Assembly (NCBI GenBank): GCA_049598145.1
Contig: JBMYNJ010000049.1
Span: forward strand, 1-11,733
Length of the DNA: 11,733 bases
Source: WTJH01 sp049598145
GTDB lineage: Bacteria > Bacteroidota > Bacteroidia > Flavobacteriales > Flavobacteriaceae
Direction: 5' to 3'
Below the pieces are notes generated by a model. The model was not told where the DNA came from. It did not search any database and worked only from the letters and a program-made list of their open reading frames with translations. Each line of letters opens with the position of its first letter. Position 1 is the stretch's first letter. The position numbers were made by a program, and so were the translations under genes. This document shows positions 1-5,645 of this stretch, piece by piece.

Positions 1-902
1 TGACTTGTAATTACAGGAGTTCCGCTACATAAAGCTTCTAAAATGGGGATGCCAAAACCCTCTGAAAATGAGGGATAGCAAAAAATATCCGCCGCCTGAT
101 AAAGAGCAGGAAGTTCGGAAAAGGCGATTTCGTGGATCAGAATTACCCGTTGTTCCATTCCATTTTTTTGAATGATGGATTGAAGCTCATCTACATAAAC
201 GGTCCGCTTGCCTACTAAGACAATAGCGTCGCGGGTATGTTTTAAGGCATTTAAAATTAATCCTGTATTTTTTCTTTTTTGCAGGGTTCCGACACTCAAA
301 ATAAATTTCTCTGGCAGCTTATATTTTTTTAAGATTCGATCGATTTCAGCGCGGGGAACCTGCTTGTGAAATTGGGAGTGACACCCCTGATAAACGACTT
401 CAATTTTTGAAGCGGGGACTTGTAGAAGCGTAATAAGATCGTTTTTGGTTTCCTGGCTAACGGCGACAACTTTATCGGCAGCTTGCACAGCATGTTTTAC
501 TTTTGCTCGATGTATCCAAACATCGATAGGCGAATAGAGTTTGGGATGCTTGATAAAAATTAAGTCATGCACACTTACAACTGCCGGGATTTTTAGCCCA
601 CGAGGCAGTTCTCCACTTAAGCCGTGAAACAGTTGAATTTTTTCCTGTAGAACATCTCTGCAAACAGGACCTTGCCGCCAGATGGAGGAAAAGCTTTTCC
701 ACCACCACCCTCGGGGTTGCCTTTCAATCACCTGTTTGTTGGGAAGGGGATAGTCAAGTTTAGACTGCTTGGGATTCAATAAAACGTAGGTATTTTGGGG
801 AAGGTGTTTGGCCAAGAGATCGATTAGCGAACGGCCAAAATTTCCCAAACCCGTTCGGTTGTGGAAAATGCGTTTTGCGTCATATCCGATTCGTATGCTC
901 AT
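1..902 (-). CDS. GT4-family glycosyltransferase, 3' end cut by the window edge
   Basis: I translated this by hand from the ATG at 900-902. It reads without a stop for exactly 300 codons and runs off the left edge, so the C-terminus is missing. The start MSIRIGYDAKRIF followed by TGLGNFGRSL (residues 17-26) is typical of GT-B retaining glycosyltransferases of the mannosyltransferase type, with a VHDLIF segment near 111-116. The C-terminal Rossmann half starts near residue 200 (ILSVGTLQKRKN, the sugar-nucleotide site region). The GT4 EX7E signature is present as E281-GFGIPIL-E289. The family transfers a sugar from a nucleotide-sugar donor to a growing glycan on the cytoplasmic side of the membrane; donor and acceptor cannot be read here. 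It is divergent from the DUF616 gene across a 67-nt gap. The family call is firm; the substrate is unknown. Confidence 0.93.
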   Translation of the reverse strand, partial: MSIRIGYDAKRIFHNRTGLGNFGRSLIDLLAKHLPQNTYVLLNPKQSKLDYPLPNKQVIERQPRGWWWKSFSSIWRQGPVCRDVLQEKIQLFHGLSGELPRGLKIPAVVSVHDLIFIKHPKLYSPIDVWIHRAKVKHAVQAADKVVAVSQETKNDLITLLQVPASKIEVVYQGCHSQFHKQVPRAEIDRILKKYKLPEKFILSVGTLQKRKNTGLILNALKHTRDAIVLVGKRTVYVDELQSIIQKNGMEQRVILIHEIAFSELPALYQAADIFCYPSFSEGFGIPILEALCSGTPVITS

Positions 903-921
903 CAGTCTTGTTTGCCGACTT

Positions 922-929
922 CAAAGCTA
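922..929 (-). promoter_or_regulatory. Bacteroidota-type -7 promoter box for the GT4 gene
   Basis: On the minus strand this reads TAGCTTTG, a match to TAnnTTTG, the -7 element used by the primary sigma factor of Bacteroidota. It ends about 20 nt before the GT4 start codon. I see no convincing TTG-type -33 element at the usual spacing, so the call rests on the -7 box and its position in a short divergent gap. Confidence 0.45.
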
Positions 930-951
930 CTAACAATCCCTTTGAAATCCC

Positions 952-959
952 TACTTTTG
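952..959 (+). promoter_or_regulatory. Bacteroidota-type -7 promoter box for the DUF616 gene
   Basis: The sequence TACTTTTG matches TAnnTTTG. It ends ten nt before the GTG start at 970, which would leave a leader of only a few bases. No clear -33 partner is visible. A slightly later start (TTG at 976) would give a longer leader. Confidence 0.4.
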
Positions 960-969
960 TGGGAAAAGC

Positions 970-1752
970 GTGTCTTTGAATCGATTCGTGATCTACACTT
1001 CAATCGTCGGGCCCTACAATGGTTTATTGCCCCAGATTCAATTTCCGGGGGTCGATTTTGTCTGTATTACAGATCAGGATTTTAAATCCAAATATTGGAA
1101 AATCATTCAAATCCCTCCTTCAAAAGACCCTGCACGCGATTCCCGAAAAGCCAAAATACTCCCACATCTCTATCTGGCTGATTATGAGTATTCCATGTAT
1201 GTTGATGGGAATTGCTTGGTGTTGAGAAATCCGATTCCATTGATCGAAAAGGCCTTAGAAAAACATCCGATGGCTCATTTCGACCATCAAAATTCCAGTG
1301 ATTCTAGAAATTGCATCTATGCGGAGCATCAGGCGATTTTGGAACTCTATCAAAAAACCGGACGTCTGAAAGACGATCTGACCCTCATGGAACAGCAAAT
1401 CAATCGATTCAAAAAAGAAGGATTTCCTGAAAATTTTGGTTTAATTAAAGGCGGGGTACTGATTCGAAGCCATCTCGATCCAAAATTAATTCAGGTGATG
1501 GAACAGTGGTGGGAAATACTACAAACGGGGAGTAAACGCGATCAGTTGAGTTTTAATTATGTGGCATGGAAAAATCAATTCGAGTCGCTTTACCTTCAAG
1601 GAGACGTTCGTAACAATTCTTATGTATATATGCTCGGAGCACACAGAAGAAGCTTTCGAAAGAAGTATTTCAGATACCGATTCAAGAAAATGTTAGGAAT
1701 CATCAAGCATCCCAACAGGCCTTTGGAGTATTATATTCCTAAACCATCCTAG
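970..1752 (+). CDS. DUF616 / TOD1-MUCI70 glycosyltransferase-like protein
   Basis: This 260-aa protein has the layout of the DUF616 (TOD1/MUCI70 glycosyltransferase-like) family. It opens with RFVIYTSIVGPYNGL (5-19), then VDFVCITD (28-35) and W43. A basic RDSRKAKILPHLYL stretch (56-69) precedes the hallmark YVDGN (77-81), which probably carries the metal/nucleotide-sugar acidic residue. GGVLIRSH (161-168) and RDQLSFNYVAW (190-200) follow. I see no signal peptide or membrane segment, so it is probably cytosolic or peripheral, acting on a surface glycan. The start is a GTG; an in-frame TGA at 943-945 limits any extension, leaving GTG 970 or TTG 976. The C-terminal 40 residues are rich in Arg, Lys and Tyr, which could help membrane association. 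It lies between GT4 and GT2 genes, consistent with a glycan-assembly role. Donor and acceptor are unknown. Confidence 0.85.
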   Translation: MSLNRFVIYTSIVGPYNGLLPQIQFPGVDFVCITDQDFKSKYWKIIQIPPSKDPARDSRKAKILPHLYLADYEYSMYVDGNCLVLRNPIPLIEKALEKHPMAHFDHQNSSDSRNCIYAEHQAILELYQKTGRLKDDLTLMEQQINRFKKEGFPENFGLIKGGVLIRSHLDPKLIQVMEQWWEILQTGSKRDQLSFNYVAWKNQFESLYLQGDVRNNSYVYMLGAHRRSFRKKYFRYRFKKMLGIIKHPNRPLEYYIPKPS

Positions 1753-1765
1753 GTTTAAATTTTTT
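1740..1765 (+). terminator. Possible weak intrinsic terminator after the DUF616 gene
   Basis: A perfect 6-bp inverted repeat, TAAACC (1740-1745) and GGTTTA (1752-1757) with a 6-nt loop, is followed by AA and six T residues at 1760-1765. It overlaps the stop codons of both the DUF616 gene and the convergent GT2 gene. The T tract is on the plus-strand side only, so it would act on the DUF616 transcript. The stem is short with only two G-C pairs, hence the modest confidence. Confidence 0.4.
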
Positions 1766-2534
1766 CCAGACCATTGAGACACTTTATCTGCTGTTTGGCC
1801 TGTACTTCTTTAAAGATGTTTAAGTTGATTTCGGTGCCCTTTTGACTGTAAGAACGCGGGTGGTCTAAATGGTAAACTATGGCTTTATTTTTCATGGATA
1901 TAAGTTTTAATCCATATGCTTGAAGGCGCCAACTGATATCATCGTCTTCCCCTACCGTGGCGTGTTCATAAGATTCGTCGTAGCCATTGATCGCTAAAAG
2001 GTCTGCTTTCTGAACACCCCAATTGCACCCTTTTAATCCTCGGGTGGTAAAAGATAAACTCCAAGGCAAATAGAAGTGTTCTTTTCTTTTTTTGGACTTT
2101 GAAAAAAGGAGCGAACTAAAGTTAATGCCTTGAAAAGTTTTTTGTTGTTGAAGTTTTTGGGTGAGTTTAGGAGAGAGCATTACCCGACGGCCATAAAAGA
2201 TCCCGGATTGGGTCGAAACTTTACGATAGGCGCGAACCAAATGTTTATGAGGGATACAATCGCCGTCTAAAAACACCATAAAATGGCCCTGTGCGGTTCG
2301 GATGCTTTTATTGAGACTTCTATTTTTCCGAAAACCCAAGTCTGGCTGTTGCAAATGCTGAATGGGAAAGCCAAGCTCCGATGTGATTCGATTGAGAAAA
2401 TCCTGCGTTTGCGAGTCTTCGTCGTCTTCTGATACAATAACTTCAAAATTCTGATCCGACTGTCGGTTTAGAGCCCTGAGAATTAATTCCAGATTAGGAA
2501 GGTTTTTATAATATGAAATAACGACCGAAATCAT
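1755..2534 (-). CDS. GT2-family glycosyltransferase with galactosyltransferase-type C-terminal domain
   Basis: This 259-aa protein has a complete GT-A fold signature. MISVVISYYKN at the start is the first strand of the nucleotide-binding fold, and SEDDED (35-40) is the acidic nucleotide-contact region. LGFRKNRSLNKSI (66-78) is followed by the DxD metal site FLDGDC (88-93). The second half has GCNWGV (169-174) and GEDDDISWRL (195-204), as in the Glyco_transf_7C/galactosyltransferase C-terminal domain, with H222 and H225 shortly after. Such enzymes use UDP-sugars to extend lipopolysaccharide core, capsule or exopolysaccharide. No membrane segment is evident. Its ATG follows the dapD stop by one base, so it is very probably co-transcribed and translationally coupled with dapD. 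It converges on the DUF616 gene with two bases between stop codons. The acceptor cannot be inferred. Confidence 0.9.
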   Translation of the reverse strand: MISVVISYYKNLPNLELILRALNRQSDQNFEVIVSEDDEDSQTQDFLNRITSELGFPIQHLQQPDLGFRKNRSLNKSIRTAQGHFMVFLDGDCIPHKHLVRAYRKVSTQSGIFYGRRVMLSPKLTQKLQQQKTFQGINFSSLLFSKSKKRKEHFYLPWSLSFTTRGLKGCNWGVQKADLLAINGYDESYEHATVGEDDDISWRLQAYGLKLISMKNKAIVYHLDHPRSYSQKGTEINLNIFKEVQAKQQIKCLNGLEKI

Positions 2535-2535
2535 A

Positions 2536-3342
2536 TTATACGGCCACGTTGTGCTCCCTTAAAGCATTATTTAATGAGGTTTTTTTATCGGTACTGGCTT
2601 TTCGCTGTCCGATGATTAAAGCACAAGGAACTTGATAATCACCAGCAGGGAAAGACTTGGTGTAGCTCCCTGGAATCACGACCGATCGAGCCGGGACTCG
2701 CCCTTTGTATTCAACCGACTCATCTGAGGAGATATCGATGATTTTGGTTGAAGCCGTTAAGACCACATTAGCGCCCAAAACCGCTTCTTCTTCGATATGT
2801 ACACCTTCCACAACAATACATCTTGAGCCAATAAATGCGTTGTCTTCAATAATCACGGGCGCAGCTTGCAAGGGTTCTAAAACACCTCCAATACCTACGC
2901 CTCCACTCAGGTGAACATTTTTTCCAATTTGCGCACAGCTCCCTACAGTGGCCCAAGTATCTACCATAGTCCCGGAATCTACATAAGCCCCAATGTTTAC
3001 ATAACTGGGCATCATAATCACTCCCGGAGCTAGGTAGGCCCCATGACGGGCAATGGCATGCGGTACTACACGCACCTGTTGGGAGGCATAATCCTTTTTA
3101 AGAGGAATTTTATCGTGAAATTCTAAGGGCCCAACTTCAATAGTTTCCATTTGTTGAATGGGGAAATACAAGACTACCGCCTTTTTGACCCAAGTATTGA
3201 TTTGCCAGCCTTCAGATGTTTTTTCGGCTACCCTTAGTTTTCCCAAATCGATTTGTTGGATCACTTCACGGATCGTTTCCTGAGTGTTTGGGTCTTTTAA
3301 AAGCTCTCGATTTTCCCAAGCGGATTCTATGATCTGTTGCAT
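2536..3342 (-). CDS. dapD: 2,3,4,5-tetrahydropyridine-2,6-dicarboxylate N-succinyltransferase
   Basis: DapD transfers succinyl from succinyl-CoA to tetrahydrodipicolinate in the succinylase branch of the diaminopimelate/lysine pathway, supplying meso-DAP for peptidoglycan. The 268-aa product is close to the usual length (E. coli about 274). An N-terminal helical domain (MQQIIESAWENRELL) leads into LRVAEK (36-41) and WVKKAVVLYF (51-60). A left-handed beta-helix with hexapeptide repeats follows, with the nearly invariant MPSYVNIGAYVDSGTMVDTW (111-130), then GSCAQIGKNVHLSGGVGIGG (134-153) and RVPARSVVIPG (215-225). The frame stays open to 3519, but that extension would overlap yqgF and lacks family similarity. 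The ATG at 3340-3342 matches the conserved N-terminus and is chosen. It is cytosolic and trimeric in the family. It leads a two-gene unit with the GT2 gene. Confidence 0.96.
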   Translation of the reverse strand: MQQIIESAWENRELLKDPNTQETIREVIQQIDLGKLRVAEKTSEGWQINTWVKKAVVLYFPIQQMETIEVGPLEFHDKIPLKKDYASQQVRVVPHAIARHGAYLAPGVIMMPSYVNIGAYVDSGTMVDTWATVGSCAQIGKNVHLSGGVGIGGVLEPLQAAPVIIEDNAFIGSRCIVVEGVHIEEEAVLGANVVLTASTKIIDISSDESVEYKGRVPARSVVIPGSYTKSFPAGDYQVPCALIIGQRKASTDKKTSLNNALREHNVAV

Positions 3343-3356
3343 GCTCAAATTTTTGA

Positions 3357-3364
3357 CAAAAATA
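3357..3364 (-). promoter_or_regulatory. Bacteroidota-type -7 promoter box for dapD
   Basis: The minus strand reads TATTTTTG, matching TAnnTTTG, and ends about 15 nt before the dapD ATG. This supports the 3342 start, because the longer reading frame would begin upstream of the box. No clear -33 element is seen. Confidence 0.5.
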
Positions 3365-3405
3365 GGCTTTTCAATCAGGATTCCTATGGAATGTTTGGAT
3401 TGGAC

Positions 3406-3413
3406 TATCTTTG
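3406..3413 (+). promoter_or_regulatory. Bacteroidota-type -7 promoter box for the yqgF operon
   Basis: The sequence TATCTTTG matches TAnnTTTG and ends only six nt before the yqgF ATG at 3420. Transcription would start at or a few bases before the start codon, giving a leaderless or nearly leaderless mRNA. It also argues against the in-frame TTG at 3411, which lies inside the box. Confidence 0.5.
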
Positions 3414-3419
3414 ATTTCC

Positions 3420-3842
3420 ATGAGTATTTATATCGGGATTGATTTTGGAACGAAGCGAACAGGGATTGCCACCAGCGATCCAACCCATCTGATTGCCTCG
3501 GCCTTAGATACCGTTTCAACTGAACTTTTAATGAACCAACTGGAGCAAATCATTCAGCAAGATTCTATTGTTGGTATTGTAGTGGGAGCTCCCTTGCGCT
3601 GGAGTGGAGAAGCCTCAGCTGTAGAATCTCAAATTGAGTCCTGGATTTCCCGATTTAAAGATACATTTCCAGAAATCCCAGTCTATCGCGAAGATGAGCG
3701 ATTTACCTCCAAAATTGCGCAACAAAGTCTCTTGCAGGGTGGGGTAAAAAAAAGTAAAAGAAAAGACAAAAAATTATTGGATAGCATGAGCGCTGCCTTA
3801 ATTTTACAATCCTTTTTAGACCGTCAAAATAGACCGCTATGA
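3420..3842 (+). CDS. ruvX: YqgF/RuvX-type RNase H-fold protein (pre-16S rRNA 5' processing / putative Holliday junction resolvase)
   Basis: The 140-aa protein fits the YqgF family (about 138 aa in E. coli). It has the RNase H-like motifs in order: IGIDFGTKRTGIA (5-17, catalytic D8), VVGAPLRWSGEAS (54-66), EDERFTS (91-97) and DSMSAALIL (121-129, acidic D121). In E. coli, YqgF takes part in 5'-end maturation of 16S rRNA; the Holliday-junction resolvase name comes from fold similarity. A basic loop (VKKSKRKDKK, 109-118) precedes the last motif. ATG 3420 is chosen over TTG 3411 because it starts the conserved MxIYIGIDFG segment and lies just after the promoter box. It is first in a four-gene operon and overlaps def by an ATGA. 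Confidence 0.94.
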   Translation: MSIYIGIDFGTKRTGIATSDPTHLIASALDTVSTELLMNQLEQIIQQDSIVGIVVGAPLRWSGEASAVESQIESWISRFKDTFPEIPVYREDERFTSKIAQQSLLQGGVKKSKRKDKKLLDSMSAALILQSFLDRQNRPL

Positions 3843-4429
3843 TATTGCCAATTGTTGCTTATGGTGCTCCTGTTCTGAAACAGCGTGCAAAACCCATTGA
3901 GGCGGATTACAAAAATTTACAAGCATTGATCTCGAATATGTGGGAAACCATGTATGCCGCTCATGGAGTCGGTTTGGCAGCCCCCCAAATAGGACTTAGT
4001 ATCCGTTTATTTGTGATCGATACCGCTCCTTTTGCAGCAGACGATTCTTTAACCGCAGAAGAGCGGACTGCACTTGAAAAGTTTAAAGAAGTATTTATTA
4101 ATGCCACTATTTTAGACGAAACAGGGGAGGCTTGGGATTTTAACGAAGGCTGTTTGAGTATTCCTGATATTCGTGAAGATGTGCTTCGCAATGAAACTAT
4201 CCAAATTCACTATTGGGATCAGGATTTTAAAGAACACACCCGAACATTTGAGGGACTTATTGCCCGGGTTGTTCAACATGAATACGACCATATTGAGGGA
4301 ATTTTATTTACAGATAAACTATCTCCGCTTAAAAAACGACTCATTAAACGGAAACTAACAGCGATTTCGCAGGGGAAAATTCATTCGGAATATCCCATGC
4401 GATTTCCGCAGACGAAAAGAAAGCGATAA
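3839..4429 (+). CDS. def: Peptide deformylase
   Basis: This enzyme removes the N-formyl group from nascent proteins as they leave the ribosome, using a bound metal (Fe2+ in the family). All three signatures of an active deformylase are present: GVGLAAPQIG (43-52), EGCLSIP (103-109) with metal ligand C105, and QHEYDH (146-151) with ligands H147 and H151 and catalytic E148. At 196 aa it is slightly longer than the E. coli enzyme (169). The extra length includes an insertion near 63-80 (APFAADDSLTAEERTALE) before the FINATI strand, and a basic C-terminal tail ending QTKRKR, a form common in Bacteroidota. The ATG overlaps the yqgF stop by four bases, suggesting translational coupling. Confidence 0.97.
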   Translation: MILPIVAYGAPVLKQRAKPIEADYKNLQALISNMWETMYAAHGVGLAAPQIGLSIRLFVIDTAPFAADDSLTAEERTALEKFKEVFINATILDETGEAWDFNEGCLSIPDIREDVLRNETIQIHYWDQDFKEHTRTFEGLIARVVQHEYDHIEGILFTDKLSPLKKRLIKRKLTAISQGKIHSEYPMRFPQTKRKR

Positions 4430-4876
4430 ATGTCATTAGAGAAAATTATTACTATACCGGGGCGCCCCGGTTTATTTAAAATAGAGACCCATACGCGAAC
4501 TGGGGTGATTGCCCACGAATTAAACTCAGGCAAACGTGTGGTGACCCACCCACGGGAGCAATTTAGTGGGTTACAAGATATTCAGCTATATACCCTTGGG
4601 GGTGAAGTTCCTTTGATCGATGTATTTCAAAAGGTTTTTGAGTATAGTAAGGGCCAGAAGTGTACGGTATCCCCTAAAGCCAAAGCAGATGAATTAGAGG
4701 CTTTTTTCTTTGAAGTGCTGGAAGATTATGATGAAGATCGAGTTTACCCCAGTGATATCAAGAAAATTATTCAGTGGTATAATTTATTACTGGCGCACGA
4801 TTATTTTGAGGAGTTTAAACGGGCTCGCACTCAAGTGACTTCTGAGGAAACAACGGAAGATTCAACTGATGCATAG
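4430..4876 (+). CDS. DUF5606-type conserved protein of unknown function
   Basis: The 148-aa protein resembles a family found mainly in Bacteroidota (DUF5606 with a C-terminal DUF6852-like part, assigned from memory of the pattern). The N-terminal part (about 1-73) looks like a small beta-barrel: ITIPGRPGLFKIETHTRTGVIAHELNSG gives alternating strands and Gly turns, ending GEVPLIDVFQKVFE. The C-terminal part (about 84-132) is helical with ELEAFFFEVLEDYDEDRVY and SDIKKIIQWYNLLLAHDYF, followed by an acidic low-complexity tail (TSEETTEDSTD). There is no catalytic motif, signal peptide or membrane helix. Its ATG directly follows the def TAA with no spacer, and its end overlaps mazG by eight bases, so its dosage should track theirs. 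The function is unknown; an RNA- or ribosome-linked adaptor role is only a guess from the neighbours. Confidence 0.88.
   Translation: MSLEKIITIPGRPGLFKIETHTRTGVIAHELNSGKRVVTHPREQFSGLQDIQLYTLGGEVPLIDVFQKVFEYSKGQKCTVSPKAKADELEAFFFEVLEDYDEDRVYPSDIKKIIQWYNLLLAHDYFEEFKRARTQVTSEETTEDSTDA
4456..4471. repeat. Perfect 16-bp GC-rich palindrome inside the DUF5606 gene
   Basis: ACCGGGGCGCCCCGGT is identical to its reverse complement, with 14 of 16 bases G or C in an otherwise A/T-leaning region. It lies 26 nt into the DUF5606 gene and covers the codons for P10-G11-R12-P13-G14. As RNA it could form a six-bp stem with a GCGC loop, followed by TTTATTT, resembling an attenuator. It could equally be a by-product of codons for a conserved PGRPG segment. 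Confidence 0.9.
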
Positions 4877-5645
4877 TCGATCGGAAATTTTGGAAGCTGT
4901 AGATCGGCTCTTAACCATTATGGACGAGCTGCGTGAACAATGCCCTTGGGATCGGAAGCAAACCTATGAAAGTTTACGACATTTAACTATTGAGGAGACC
5001 TACGAATTAGGTGATGCAATCCTGAATCAGAACCTTAATGAAATCAAAAATGAGCTGGGAGATTTGCTTTTACACATCATTTTTTATGCCAAGATTGGAA
5101 GCGAAACTGCCGACTTTGATTTGGGGGATGTAGCCACTTCCATCGCAGAAAAACTGATCCGAAGACATCCACACATTTATGGCGATGTTCAAGTCGCTGA
5201 TGAGGAGGAGGTCAAAAAAAACTGGGAAGCCCTAAAACTTAAAGAAGGAAAAAAGAGTGTGTTTGAAGGGGTGCCTCGATCGCTGCCTAGCCTTGTGAAA
5301 GCCCACCGACTTCAAGAAAAAGCTTCAGGCATAGGATTCGATTGGCCCGATGCTAAAGGTGTTCTATCGAAAATTCAAGAAGAAATTCAGGAACTCCGTG
5401 AGGCGGTAGGCCAACAAGAAGACAGTGCAATTGAGGCTGAATTTGGCGATGTGATGTTTTCACTAGTGAATTATGCACGGTTTAAAAATATCAACCCGGA
5501 AACGGCTCTGGAACGCACCAATAAAAAATTTATACAACGTATCCAGTTAATGGAACAAGAAGCCGAACAACAAGGAACTGATCTGCAAAGTTTGAATCTA
5601 GACCAGATGGAAGCTCTTTGGCAAGAGGCCAAAAAAAAACTTTAA
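4869..5645 (+). CDS. mazG: Nucleoside triphosphate pyrophosphohydrolase MazG
   Basis: MazG hydrolyses canonical and damaged NTPs to NMP and pyrophosphate, cleaning the nucleotide pool and, in E. coli, affecting ppGpp levels. The 258-aa product has the full two-domain form. Domain 1 has CPWDRKQTYESL (25-36), the EExxE metal site at E42-E43-E46 and ELGD (62-65), then RRHPHIYGD (98-106) and NWEALKLKE (118-126). Domain 2 has GIGFDW (154-159), IQEEIQELREA (169-179) and the second E/D pair in EFGDVMFSLVNYAR (191-204). The ATG overlaps the DUF5606 stop region by eight bases. The gene ends in an A9 run (5631-5639, three AAA Lys codons) and its TAA overlaps the convergent DUF349 stop. The call is secure. 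Confidence 0.96.
   Translation: MHSRSEILEAVDRLLTIMDELREQCPWDRKQTYESLRHLTIEETYELGDAILNQNLNEIKNELGDLLLHIIFYAKIGSETADFDLGDVATSIAEKLIRRHPHIYGDVQVADEEEVKKNWEALKLKEGKKSVFEGVPRSLPSLVKAHRLQEKASGIGFDWPDAKGVLSKIQEEIQELREAVGQQEDSAIEAEFGDVMFSLVNYARFKNINPETALERTNKKFIQRIQLMEQEAEQQGTDLQSLNLDQMEALWQEAKKKL

Noticed and set aside
861..1085. Short plus-strand ORF across the GT4-DUF616 gap
   Set aside because: It overlaps both the start of the GT4 gene and the DUF616 coding region in another frame, and shows no recognisable motif.
3343..3519. Upstream extension of dapD by 59 codons
   Set aside because: The extension overlaps the conserved start of yqgF on the other strand and has no similarity to DapD N-termini. 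The ATG at 3342 matches the family start and has its own promoter box.
5628..5645. T9 run after the DUF349 stop (minus strand) as an intrinsic terminator
   Set aside because: No GC-rich hairpin precedes it; the run is the complement of mazG lysine codons.
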